DNA from: Saxidomus purpurata
Lineage: Eukaryota; Mollusca; Bivalvia; Venerida; Veneridae
Length of the DNA: 64,000 bases
Direction: 5' to 3'
Assembly: GCA_022818135.1 (NCBI GenBank)
Contig: JAFMSR010000007.1
Location: 11,755,507-11,819,506 of the forward strand
A program made the translations under genes and the position numbers. The notes beneath the pieces are model-generated. The model had not been told where the DNA came from. It searched no databases and saw only the letters and a program-made list of their open reading frames with translations. Positions 44,641 through 56,728 of the stretch are shown here, piece after piece; position 1 is the first letter of the stretch; each line of letters begins with the position of its first letter.

Positions 44641-47600
44641 ATGTTTTTCATTTTAGCAGGAGTTGTGGTTTTAGCCATTAAAGGTAAGCTGATCTGTTGA
44701 AGCTACCCATTGATTGATACTTATGGCAGGGATAGACCCATCCAGTAGGCAACTTGTTTTAAGTTTGAAATTTATTTTACTCTAGCTTTATTATTTTGTT
44801 ATTTGTCATTTTACGAAATAATAAATAGTAGATGATGGTATTTTAAAGGAACATATTCCACATATTATCAAAAATTATATGAAGTTCAAGGAAGCATGAA
44901 AACAAACATTGAATATTCAGCATAGCATGTGTATGTTTTACCAAAAAATAATTTAACGAAATGGCAGAATACGTGTGAAACAAAAGCTTATGTACATATC
45001 TTGAAGAAAAAGTTAGCGCGAATTTTCTTCGGTATATTGTGCAGAAGGCAATCAGCAAGCCGTTTTATTTTGACGGTATTGAAACCTTTACTTGCAAATA
45101 ACTGTTTGTCCAAATGCCCAATGAGACTACAAGTATATCAAGGGTAGGGACACAACAGTCAGTTTTTCAGCTTAACATTCTAATCAGTACTCCCTTGCTA
45201 ATCTTTATGTTAAAATCTGCCTTAAAAAGAGAAAAACTTAAGACACTGAAAAGGAATACTGTGCAAATGCATTATTCAAAAATGGGTGTAAACCTTATTA
45301 GATCAACTGTAGTTTGATTAGCAAGAGGGTTTTTGATAACTTTGAAACACTGATTCTAAAGCAATATTGTGTTCATTACTTACATAGTTTTCTAAAATAC
45401 TCCTAATATTATACTTTTTCGATATATGATTTTGCATTCAAAGGCATATCCGGCACGGATTGTCCGGATGGATTTGAGAGTCACCATGGAACGTGTTACT
45501 TTTTCAGCCACGGTGAGGAGACATGGATAGGCGCCTATGTATGTATTTCTACACGAAATCAAACTGTCAATAGTCATCTTAACACTGCAAGTCTCTATTG
45601 TATCATAAGAACTGTATCATATCCTGAATTACTGTTTAAACGCATATCCTTCAAGTTTGTGCTCATAGCAAATTTCTCTACACACTGATTCACAACTAAT
45701 AGTCAACTTGCCCAAATACGGAAAGATTCATGATTTTTGGCCTGGGGACTGAAAGTCCCCAAGGCCTAAGTTAGTATACCACATTTCAAACCCTGCAAGA
45801 ATTTTAGCCGTGCTATGTGCGAATAACAACTGTAAACATGCGCTATGCGAAAGTAGTGCAAGACAGACCAGATCAATCTTCTGTTTGAATGCCGCATATG
45901 ATAAGAACATGTTACAAATAAAAATAGTACATAAAACTTCAAACGACTGCAGGAAGGTATATAGCTTACGGGCTGCATTACACATTTTTTCTGTTTTAGA
46001 AATTAATGCGCTGTTAGCGATTACGGAAGATAATCATATGCATATCACGGAAAAGTACGGATATTTACGGAAATTTACGAAAACGTACGAAGCTCGATAT
46101 AAGAGTTTGTAGTTTGATTTTCAAATTTCCGATGTTATTTCATGGACAACTTTGTAATTTACGAACGATAACATATATATTACCTAAAAATAAATGTCTC
46201 TAAAAAAGATATAATTTACGTACATTCCCGAGAAGGAACCACGTGATCAAATCACCCGCCATTTATCGAGGACGCGCAGTCGAGGCCCAGTGAACGGTTT
46301 CACTGATTACAACTACAAGGTAACCCAGAATCATTTTTGGTTTTCTCGTTATACACATTGTACAGTACTTATTTATATTTATTTCATTGCTGGTACGCTT
46401 TGTTTATTTCTGTTTCAAGGTCTTGTCATTGGTACACAATAATTTTCGATCCACATCATCAGATCGTATCGCTTGAAGTTGTACAAAAGCGCAGATCGAA
46501 TTATTTGTACTGGCTTAAACATTTATAATGTTGACTATGTGATTATTTTTCATTTAACGTACATTCATAATAAAACAAACTCCCTGTCACCCATATATTT
46601 GTGAATCATTCATTCTGTGTCATATATTGAATTTCGTCCTCTGCACATTTCGACCCGCGCTTTAGGTAAGATTCAACGCAGAACACGTAGGTGAAAAGTT
46701 GTTTTTCGGGGAGGTTAACCTATAGCCCCCAGGCCTTCAGCGCTCACAGCGCTTTGATCTAATAAGCGCCATCAAAATCTGTTAGTGATGTGCTTTATCC
46801 CAATAAATATGCGCTATATAAGTTCAATGATGACCATGTTTCTACAGGACTCTTGTAAGTTTTTCGGCGCTATGTTGGTTGAAGTAAATTCTGCAGATGA
46901 AGATGCATACCTTTCCAGCAAGACCAGAGCTCTAGGGGGTAAGGTTTATTGACACAACAAAACATCATTTTAATGCAAAGTTTGCTTAGTATACTTACAA
47001 GAATAATTTCTCGCTATAGGCACTGCACCCGGAATAGACATTATTGAAATTAGAATATATTTGTAGATTTTGTTTTTAACACTGACTTATCAACAGAACA
47101 AAGTACATAACATCTATTAAAGCCTTAATTGTTTTGCGGTAATAATTTAGATTAAATGAAGACTGTTACAAACACATATTTGTCCTATGTTACTCCTTAC
47201 TTTACCCTGTCCCATCTGTAAGGGTAGAATATTTTATATTTGAGAGATAGGTTTGTTCAGCAGATTACTATTTTGATTAATATCTTGATGTAAATTGCCA
47301 AAGGCAATATTTATTGCTGATATGCCAATAAACTTGAATTGAATTGATGAAAAAACAATGTCTCTGATTGATTTAAATATCCTAAACAGTATCTAGGTAA
47401 GTTATAAAAACTTTTAAGCAAGAGATTATAACCAAATATATTATTGTGCTATAAATAAACAGATGACTATTGGTGGATCAGTCTAACAGACAAGCAAGTA
47501 GAAGGAGAATACGTATGGGAAACAAGCAAACAACTTCTCAGTGACACCGGATACACAAACTGGGGTTCAAGCGAGCCCGATGCCAAAGGAACAGAAAACT

Positions 47601-49175
47601 GCGTATTTTACGCACCTTCCAGGAATAACCAATGGGCTGATACTGAGTGTACCAGGACTGAACATTATATTTGTGAGAAAGGGTAAAACTTTAATATCTG
47701 TTTAATCTTATTTACATTGTCTGTTTGTAAAATTCAAATACGCAGCTATTGGGGAATATTAAAGTTATATTACCCTTCAAAATGGTCATACTGGTATATA
47801 GTTAAGCCTTTAATGATGCTCAAAAACACAGTGGATGCTTTAAAAACGTATAGGAAATAACTTTTACTAAGTTATTTCTGTTTTTGACAAATACGAATTG
47901 AGATATAAATTACTGAAAGGGAAGATTTTTTAATTTTGACAAGGATGGTCAAAAACGAATTTTACAGATTTTCTCTATATTCAATGGGCATGAAACTGTT
48001 ATGCAGATCGTTATTTTTGGGTTATAAGTATGGTAATGTGTATTATTCTATGAGTATAAATCACTGATTAATGTTCAGTCTTAATTTATGATGGTCACTT
48101 TGAAAGGTAATATCACTTTAAGTAAGTCCAAATTAGAGTAGTTTGAAACCAGGATAAAGTGATGAATTTTTAATATTTTACCAGTGATCATTTTGATATA
48201 CACGATATACCTTTGAACGAAAGTAACAAAAGAACGTGTTTTGAGAATAACTACATGTATTGTTTATAGTTGTATTCCATCGAAATGTGTTTCGAAGTCT
48301 TGATCGTTTCGCCCTAGAGTCTGTGTTAAGAATGTGATCATTTTATAGTGCATCTTCAGAAGATTTAAAGGAAATATATTTGAAAGAAGTTACATTGATA
48401 TACACTTCAATTACGGTCTTTTTTTATTTGAAATACTTTGCTGCCTTTGTGGAGGACTCTAGTATTTTGCATTTTATAGGGTGTAATACAAAAACGGGTA
48501 TTTTACTATATCTCTCCTGTTGTGTAATCCCTCTACATGCCTGTGACAAATCCAATATACACCAACAGTTTAAGCATATTGTCTGAAACCTTGTTAGGAG
48601 GACTTGAGTTTGAGAGATATACGTTTTTAATTCTAACAAATAATTGAGGATACAAAATATGCAATTTTTTATATTATCTAGTTTTTCGATGTTGTAAGTT
48701 TGATGTTTCATATATATTTCATAGCTCCAAGTATGTCAAGACAGTTTCATTATATTTTTGTACTCGAGCTTCAGTTCAGCTACTTGAATGATATGGATAG
48801 CAATTATTGACGTTGTATTTGATTATGAATGTAATCATATTTTAGATTTACCTTTTACTTATGTAGAGCGTCTACAATCATCGTGAAAGGTATCTTCTAA
48901 CTTTGTTTAAGTATGGCATGCAGCCTTAGACCACTATCGATCGTGTTCATAAGAAACAGATGCAACCATTTAAAGAAATTGACAGTCAAAATCAATTCGA
49001 CTACACCGTTTTTCTGTCGAGCTTATTAAGCTCTATGTGAGAGCTTGAAGGACACAAAGATGACAATACTAAGTATAGTAAGCTTCCTGTCCCATAATTG
49101 TTTTCCAGTGTAAATGAACTTGAAACTCCTTTCTTTTCTTTTTTCAGACCTAGCAGTGTAGAAGTCATCGGATAA
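44641..49175 (+). CDS. secreted C-type lectin 1 (five exons)
   Basis: Exons are 44641-44683, 45444-45538, 46848-46938, 47463-47682 and 49148-49175. Exon 1 is a signal peptide (MFFILAGVVVLAIKG). The rest is one long-form C-type lectin domain with the six usual cysteines: TDCPDGF, GTCYFF, DSCKFFG, ENCVFY, TECTR, HYICEK. It also has WWISLTD and VWETSK, the Ca2+/sugar loop EPD, and WAD in place of WND. The family binds sugars, often on microbes, outside the cell. A stop codon (GGG TAA) seems to end exon 4 at 47686, but it is also a splice donor (GG|GTAAAA). A pyrimidine-rich acceptor (CTTTTCTTTTTTCAG) at 49147 adds a 28 nt exon coding PSSVEVIG and stop, with AATAAA near 49475. Lectin 2 has the matching exon, so this ending is preferred. 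About 154 residues. Confidence 0.9.
45739..46735. mobile_element. 1 kb insertion in intron 2 of lectin 1, TIR-like ends
   Basis: It is absent from the paralogous intron of lectin 3. It starts GGCCTGGGGACT (itself part of a hairpin GGGGACT GAA AGTCCCC) and ends with CCCCCAGGCC, an inverted match of about ten bases. It contains tandem-like TACGGATATTTACGGAAATT phrases near 46060. No coding sequence is seen, and no clear target duplication was found. Confidence 0.55.
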
Positions 49176-50625
49176 AAGAATTCACAACGTAAACTGCCAC
49201 GGATTATATTGTATACTTAAAGTATTAAACGAGCTGGAATTCAAAACGTGCTTGCTTACGGTCCGTGTTGTCAATATCTCTTATAAACAAATACTATACA
49301 CTTTGTATTTTCTTTTATAATGTTCTTTATGGTGCACATGGATTATTATAACAAAACAAAACTGTTCATATTTACAAATACAAAATTTTTCGTGGCATAG
49401 ATACGTCAGATAAAGCTACTCGCTGAGTTCAGAAATTACTGCCAACTTCTGCATATAAAACATGTCTCCTTTTGAATAAAAATATCTTATCAGTACATAC
49501 AGATAATGCACGCAAAAGTTGTTTTTAACACCTTCTAGGTCATATAAGTTACAATAAGTTCTGACTCGTAACCATCCGACAGTTTCATTTAATCAAATCG
49601 TTCTGCTAAAAGAACCTTAGGTTGTAATATGGCTGCTGTCGCATTTACATTAACTTATAGAGACTTAACTCACGATTTCGTAATAGAAGAAATTTCAGGA
49701 AACCAGTCGGTATTCATTTGATAATTTTATAAACGTCTGCATGTATATCATATTAAATCTCAACTTGCATTCTTTGTTTAGCTGGAGAAAAGTAGAAATA
49801 TTATGACAAATGAAATCATGCTTTTTCCGCTGACAAATGAGGAACGGAACAACTGTACCGATCTTCTCAGAATATTTTTACGTGTAAAAAATATTGTGAC
49901 TGACTTTTGTCATGTTGTTTTGTCGTCATGGCGGGATCTTACTTGTTGGCGACACAGCCAACACTAAACGACGACAGCATGGTACAACGGCATTACGACA
50001 CTACAAGGACGAAATAATGAAAATGAAATGGTGCCAGTACCTTAAGGTTGACATGCGCATTTTAATGACACGTGTGAATAGCCTTGAGCCGGAAAGCGAA
50101 ATAACGATATTACAGATTATCGGAACGTTGTTGTCTCGTATTTATTTCTTTGTTGCGTCATTCTGTCGTTATTTCACGCACGTTTTGTACTGTGCTGCAA
50201 CGATAAGGATAGGGCGAAGCACGCGATAGCTTGACAATGCGAAATTTGGAGTGCTGTCGCCTCGTATATATTCGTATTTGCGTCCTTTCTTTATCGTTGT
50301 TGTATTTCGTGCTTCCGTTGCTTCATTTTGGCGTCGGTCGGTTATAGATTTATCTCAGTCTCCGACATCCGATAAGTGTGACCCATTCGAATATGTTGTT
50401 CAGAACACACTTTAACAAATCCAGTAATCGTTGGTGTTCCAATTATGTCGTTGATCCTTGCAAAGATTCCAAAGGCGTCCGTATCTGACTAAGATCGGTC
50501 AAGGCTTCCTATGTGTGACTTTCAAGATAACCCAGTTTAGAATCTAATCTCGACGCTTCTATTTTACTTTCAAAGTAGTATAAAATATGCAATTAAATTA
50601 AAAACAACACTCCAATATATCAACG
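49176..50625. other. intergenic between lectin 1 and lectin 2
   Basis: Contains the polyadenylation signal region of lectin 1 (AATAAA about 49475) and the upstream region of lectin 2. The open frame at 49912-50229 has no recognisable domain. The surrounding GTCGTATTTCG-like phrases suggest an old repeat. Confidence 0.45.
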
Positions 50626-53025
50626 ATGATTTCAACAATGATACTGTTCGTGATTTCAGCTGTTCTTCTGACTGCAAGAGGTAATTCTTGTTTCCTAAAA
50701 ATAGAATTCATTTTTCATGTCTATATACTGAATGAGGACAGAAAACTAATAATCTGTTCTGTCTTGTCAGTAAAAGAATTGCTTGAAAATGAAAGAATTG
50801 TAGATCTACAGATTATCATTTACAATTGCCTAAATAAACTTGTAGAATAAGTTACTTCATTCCACTTAACACTGCGGTTAGTGCCATGTATTATTAATAC
50901 ATAACTATCTTCATTCCAAAAGATACGTTTTAAGCAATAAGCACAACAACAACTTTCCATTCTAGGAGTAACTGGTGCAGACTGCCCTGGTGGTTTTGAA
51001 AGTCACGAAGGATCGTGTTACTTCTTTAGTCACGGGGAGGAATCCTGGTTCGGGGCATATGTATGTTGAAATACTTCTTTCCAGTCATGTAATGACTTTA
51101 ACAATTCAGGGGTTTTGAACAATTGATACATGCACGACACACGCTTTCTTGAAACATTTATTGATTACGCAACCTTCATAGATGCAACAGCTTTAAGTAT
51201 ACGAGTCTGATTCGATTCGTGTTTGTATATAGCCCTCGACAAAATTGTAGTATCATTTACCTTCCTGTGAAGTCTGGCATAATCTTGTGTATTTTGTTTT
51301 GTCAACATTAATTTATTTTTGATTAGAATAAGTATCGCTTGTATAACATGACAAATAGCACTTAATATGTACTCGAATATATGCATGCGTTATCTATAAA
51401 CGATGAATATATTATGCTGAAATCGAGTAACTGTTTTTATTCCTGCAGGAATCATGTAAGTTATTTGGTTCGATGTTAGTAGAAGTAAACAGTGTCAACG
51501 AGGACACTTTTCTGCTCAACAAAACTTCATCTCTAGGAAGTAAAAGCAAGTACATGCAGTTTTCATTCTTGATCTATTTTATTTTTACATATTTTTTTTT
51601 GTAATAATTATCCCATTTTGATAGTTTCTATTTTAATAATGTTTTATGATGAACACTATACTATGCATATGGTTAATGGGTGTTTGAGATAACAATTCCA
51701 ATTTCTAATCGATTATTCGACTTTAACACATGGGTCTTCAATTTGCAGTTAGCTAAAGCTTTTAACAATTTTAATTTTTGAGTACCGTCTTAAATAATTT
51801 TAAAGATTGATACATTTTACTATATTCTTTTTCACAGTTTTGTATGTTTTATAAGATAATTTAGAGATGTGTTGAATTCAAGAATTGCAGAATGTTCAGG
51901 TATTAAGAGTTTTTGTGACATTGTAGATTCTTGGTGGATGGGTCTCACAGACAAACTTGTTGAAGGAGAGTTTGTTTGGGAAACCAGCAGACATATCCTT
52001 GCCGCTGTGGAATATACAAACTGGGGAAGCGATGAACCAAACAATCACCAAGACGAGAATTGTGTTAAATATTCGCATTCTAAACATTTCCTGTGGGCAG
52101 ACACAGAATGTGATGACACTGAACATTACATTTGCGAAAAGGAGTAATTATACAATTTTCGTCATCATTTGTAATAACAATAATCGCCAATATCATTAAC
52201 CCTATCATCAAAATCATCGTCGGCGTCCCCGCTGACTTGCTTCTCATTGAAACATAGACCAGCGATACTACAACAACATACTAAATGTCGTAGAAGATAT
52301 TTAAATGAAAGAAAAATTAAAAGAAAATGTGTTGAAGTAAAAGCATGTGTCTGACTGATTTATAATTGACAGCTCTAGCTACTGCGTGAATCATATCAAG
52401 TCTAGCATATGACCAACAAAATAACTGTAAGACAGTTGTGTGAATTCTGGACTACAAATCTAGTTTTAGAAAGAAAACAAGGAAAAGAGAAACTATAACA
52501 GTTTTTACTTTTTTTGTATTTGTAAAATTTTAACGTACTTCCGTTGTGACGTCGATTATGATCGGTTAAAACATTAAAATTTGTTGCAATATAGAATTAA
52601 CTGTTTTGTAATTTTGATATTTGCGACTGTAAACACGGTTTTTAATAGTCGCAAATATATATCAATGTTGGCGGTCAAATATTTAAAGGTCGCCATTTGA
52701 CCAAATATACATATAATGCATATTTTGGTATCGCTCAGACAATCACACATTTTAACTACAAAATTTAATGTGTTCTTAGAATTCTGATATACATTTGACA
52801 CGGCTCAAAAGAAGGCACTTTATGGATAAAATGTTCAAGATTTGTTCTGTACTATATTTTCTTGATTTTCAAGACAATTTTTCAACAGTTCTCCTACATT
52901 TAGTTTGATTTCAGTCGTATTTGAAGAAAAGCGATTTCATTTGTACAGCCTTTTGGTATTGTAATGTGTTTAGTAAATGTTCCATTTTGTTTTGCAGAAA
53001 CACTCAGATAGACATTGTGGGCTGA
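50626..53025 (+). CDS. secreted C-type lectin 2 (five exons)
   Basis: Exons are 50626-50680, 50966-51060, 51449-51539, 51927-52143 and 52998-53025. Exon 1 is a signal peptide (MISTMILFVISAVLLTARG). Exons 2, 3 and 5 have exactly the lengths of lectin 1 (95, 91 and 28 nt). The lectin domain shows ADCPGGF, GSCYFF, ESCKLFG, SWWMGLTDK, VWETSR, ENCVKY, LWADTECD and HYICEK. The sugar loop is EPN, the mannose-type signature, where lectins 1 and 3 have EPD. The apparent stop at 52145 overlaps a splice donor (GA|GTAATT). The acceptor TTTTGTTTTGCAG at 52997 joins an exon coding NTQIDIVG and stop, homologous to the lectin 1 end. Its introns are unlike those of genes 1 and 3, so it is the older paralogue. 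Confidence 0.9.
52617..52658. repeat. hairpin in last intron of lectin 2
   Basis: ATATTTGCGACT and AGTCGCAAATAT form a perfect 12 bp stem with an 18 nt loop. It is probably a small dispersed repeat. Confidence 0.55.
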
Positions 53026-53755
53026 AACAACGCATTGCCAAACGTGTTTCCTTCGTTTTCTGCTTCAGTAATTTTTTTTATTAAATGGAAATGCAGTTAT
53101 TGCATTGTTGTTTTAACGACCAGCTAAAACATTATCCTCATATGTAGTGTACAGGTAAATGCAGAAAAAATCCTGAACAAGTCTGTTCATGCTTACACAA
53201 TTTGCTCGTCTCGCCAATATTGGTGAAACTCATCTGAATTAAATGGAAGTGGTTATACATTATTTAGATGTTACCATTGACAGGTGTTTACATGAAAACC
53301 CATCTGATCATATTTGTTAGTAAGGCCCACAAACAGCTAGACACTAGTTAGTTCTAACTGTGGACACATTGGAATATAATTTAAACGGGAACCATAATGC
53401 CCAACCACACATACAGCTCCACAACTTAGATGGCGATTTCAACGACAAAGTATAGAACATGTCCTTAAGAATTACAAATTACGTCCAACTTTCAAACCGA
53501 GTCTATAGACTGAGAATATTTCTATCTTGTGAATTATATAGTTAGCCTCCAGCTTTGTACCCATACGTGATGTTTCTATTTCATTTCTTTGTACTCTGTT
53601 ATTTACATCTCTCCTATTATACTCTCTTTTACGTCTCTCGCTGCTTTAATGATTGTGCTGAACCTACATACAACGCTTCTTGTATACTTGACATGACGGA
53701 TATGCATTGCTTCTGTTATTTCTTCTTACAATAACATGAGATCATACAAGTTTAA
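53026..53755. other. lectin 2 3' region and probable LINE 5' UTR
   Basis: No coding exon was seen. The part from about 53330 may be the 5' untranslated region of the LINE that follows. Its exact 5' end cannot be placed. Confidence 0.4.
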
Positions 53756-54148
53756 ATGTCTATATACAGATGCAGAGGGTTCTTACCTTTATTTAAAAAC
53801 GTTGTATTCTTAATATATCTGAACACCAACATAATTCACCTTGCCTGTATGTATATATCTGTTCTACAAAACGCCAATGTGACTTTGTCCGTGAAATGTC
53901 CTTACAGGAAAGTCCTTTCAAGCATACGATACAATCAAAACAAATTTTTGACATATCAATTACTTTTGTGGCTTTCACTCACAGTCTTATGTCTATGGTT
54001 TAGCATTATCTTACTCAGGGCAGGTGACATACATGCAAATCCAGGACCCCTGTCATACACCTCATCATCTGATGTTTCACTTAACTCATTTAACACTACC
54101 CTCATTTCAGCTCTACCACATTCAGGTACTTTACTGAAAACAATTTAA
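53756..54148 (+). pseudogene. LINE leader ORF with signal-like helix and 2A-like motif
   Basis: 130 residues in the open frame. Near residues 68-88 is a hydrophobic stretch (LTYQLLLWLSLTVLCLWFS), followed by LLRAGDIHANPGP (GDIHANPGP at 54023-54049). The canonical 2A ribosome-skipping motif is D-V/I-E-x-N-P-G-P. Here the Glu is His, so activity is uncertain. Downstream the frame ends at 54148, while an open stretch without ATG leads into ORF1 in another frame, so the two were probably one ORF before a frameshift. Confidence 0.65.
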
Positions 54149-54237
54149 TAGCAAAACATATTCCGGTTACAGATAAAAAGGGTAAACATGTTGCAACCCG
54201 TTACAAGATCTTTAAAAACGAGACTTATTGTTACACC

Positions 54238-55533
54238 ATGAACTTATATGAAACAAGATGTTCAGTTCTCGTTAATGGATCGAATCAGCGCCGGTTTGTA
54301 GAGATAGACTTTCCAGAAATACTGGACGCCATGGAAATATCGTTACATGTTAGAGCCGATGATTCCCTACACTCTCTCACAGATTATGAGTCGGAGGAGA
54401 CACAAGTGAAATCAATCGAGTCTAAAACGGGCATTAGTGAGATATCCAATTCTTCACATTGTCACAACAGTAGAACTAATAAAACAGTATCGCATACACC
54501 TAGCGGTGATGTCTCTGAACCAGTACAGACGGATTTATCTGCAGTAATAAATATGCTCGTATCAATTAAGTCTGACATTACAGAAATTCGAGCTACATTG
54601 AATAAACACATGGAAGATAGCTCCCGTCAAGTGTCCCAGCTACGAGATGAAATCGCCAGCATGAAATCCTACAGTAAGGTACTGTATCAGAATACGCTTG
54701 GAGAGCTGGAAACAGTGACAAATACTACCAAAAACATAGAAACGGCTATAAATTCATCAACAGAAGTACTCCTGAAGAGGCTACAGTCTATGGCAGACGT
54801 CATTAAAACCAGAAACACCCAAAACAGCGCAACTTGTACGCCTACTATACAAAGATCGGTCGAAGACGGTGCTTCAAATTCCCCGCATTCTAGTGAGCAT
54901 ACACAAGAACATAACAAAAGAGTGCTACTAATAGGGGACTCCACGCTTAAGGGGATTTATCCCCGCGGACTACATCCAGACACCAATGTTCGAACACTAC
55001 GAGGAGTGGACACACGTAAGGTACTGCAGACTGTACAAGAAATGGATCTAAAAACCTACGAAAAGGCGATAGTCTACACAGGCGGAAATGACGTCGCAAA
55101 CGGGAATTCGACGTTGACGTTATCCCGCGATCTCAATGAGCTAGCGACGACTGTGGTAAATAGTGGCTCTAGCTTCTACATATCGACGATGTGTCCCAGG
55201 GCGGATGTTAAGGTAATGAACGCAAATGAAGCCATTAAACATTTGTGTCAGGAAAACAACTTCAAGTGTATAGACCCGTATTCATCTTTCGTGTATGGAG
55301 ATGGTGCAGTTGTGAGTAGCTATTACCAGCGTGATGGTATACACTTATCGGATGACGGAACGCGCACACTTCTACGCAAAATCAATGACATTGTTCCAAT
55401 CTACACCAAAGGAAGTCCGGCCAGGCGTAATCACATCAATCAACGCGCAAGGGGCACCACTTCCGGAAGCAGGGTACACTATGGTGGATACAGATATACA
55501 GGCAGAGATTCACGGAACAATTTATACAATTAG
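54238..55533 (+). pseudogene. LINE ORF1: coiled coil plus SGNH/GDSL esterase domain
   Basis: 431 residues are open. The middle (about 100-200) is coiled-coil-like (LVSIKSDITEIRATLNKHME). Residues about 230-390 form an SGNH hydrolase. Block I is RVLLIGDSTLKGIYPRG with the nucleophile Ser, the block III-like part is IVYTGGNDVANG, and the C-terminal catalytic Asp/His are in YYQRDGIHLSDDGTR. Such esterase domains are known in ORF1 of CR1 and L2 LINEs, where they may act in RNA binding or membrane/lipid interaction. The ATG at 54238 may not be the original start, since the frame is open for some 30 codons upstream. It ends in a Gly/Arg/Tyr-rich tail. Confidence 0.82.
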
Positions 55534-55539
55534 GTAACT

Positions 55540-56728
55540 GTGAGCGGGCCCTGTTATGTCGCCAATGAGTATGCTAAGAGTAACCGTTTTAACTATTTAA
55601 ATGCTACTTGTAATGAATGTTATATGTATCCATGTGAATGTACTAATTATGTTTGTGTATTAGGTAATTCAAATTCAATCTCAAAGCTGTGTGCTATTAT
55701 AACACATCGAAATAATGACTCTGACAGCAGTGAAATATTACCTCATAATACATGCATATCGCCACAAAGACGTTCTATATTGTTGCCCGAGATAGTTTCT
55801 GTATAAATAATGATACAAGCCCGGGCATTCAGACTCCTCACATATCTAATACATATTCTAATGAAAACATTCAGTTCAGTCAGATAAACAATTCAGCGAA
55901 TTCCATACAACCAATTAGCAGGAATGTGAGTAACAGACATTCTAAACATGTAGACCTTATTTCCAGTAAGACTGATCTAAAAATTGTACATTTAAATGTG
56001 CAACATATTCTCCCCAAACTCGATGAAATTAAAATGTTTTTATCCGATCAATGTATACATATATTAGGGTGTAGTGAGACATTTCTTACAATAAATGTAA
56101 GTGATGCTGAAATCCAGATCCCATGTTACAATCTCGAACGTAAAGATCATGGATAGACATTAACGAAAACCAAGTAAGTAAGGCAATATTAGTAAATGAT
56201 GATATATATGCACTAGGTGACTATAACATACACTTTAGTTTAGAGAATACATGCAAAAACATGAAATGGGTTGACTGTCTGGCTAAAATAGGATTTGCCC
56301 AATTAGTTACTCAATATACCAGAATAACAGAAAGTGCGTCATCATTAATTGACCATATATATGCTACTTTTCCAGAATATGCTGTAAACGTCAGCGTTCT
56401 AGATATTGGAATAAGCGATCACAAACCTGTCTGCATGATAAGACGTACTAGTAAAATAAAAGTGAATAAACAAGGCATTCATAATGTTATTAAATACAGA
56501 TGTTTTAAACGTTTCGATGAAGACAAACTTAAACGTGATTTATTATCAAATGGTATAGAAGGTATTGAATTAGTAGATGATGCTGAAATGGCACTGTCAT
56601 TGTTCTACAGTATTTTCCATGCACTTATGAATAAACATGCACCAATAAAAACAAAGCGCGTTAGACATGTAACTCAGCCTGAATGGATAACACATCAGAT
56701 CAAAGAGTCCATAAAACAACGAGAATAA
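55540..56728 (+). pseudogene. LINE ORF2 N-terminal part: apurinic endonuclease with internal deletion
   Basis: 55752-56156 ends with the start of the APE-type endonuclease (IVHLNVQHILPKLDEIKMFL, then GCSETFL with the catalytic Glu). After a stop at 56154 the next frame resumes at the far end of the domain: ALGDYNIHF (Asp-Asn of GDFN), YTRITESASSLIDHIYATFP and GISDHKPVCM (the final Asp-His). Roughly the central third of the domain is missing at the junction near 56156-56215, so it cannot be functional. The frame then breaks again at 56726. Confidence 0.8.

Larger units (their letters stand above)
43140..48227 (+). repeat. segmental duplication, copy 1 (holds lectin gene 1)
   Basis: From CTCGTTTATAAAGATCGATA at 43140 to GAACGAAAGTAAC at 48227 the sequence is collinear with 59413-63152, including the introns of the lectin gene and its upstream and downstream DNA. 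Copy 1 has extra segments at 43809-43936 (SINE body), 45739-46735 (insertion in intron 2), about 47250-47345 (LINE-tail-like) and about 47765-48118. I did not compute the identity; it is high by eye. Confidence 0.88.

Noticed and set aside
49912..50229. 105-residue ORF as a gene
   Set aside because: No domain, no splice context, and repeat-like surroundings. Most likely chance.
51869..52147. single-exon lectin ORF starting at 51869
   Set aside because: The first part reads through intron 3. The lectin reading starts at the acceptor before 51927 and is preceded by three upstream exons.
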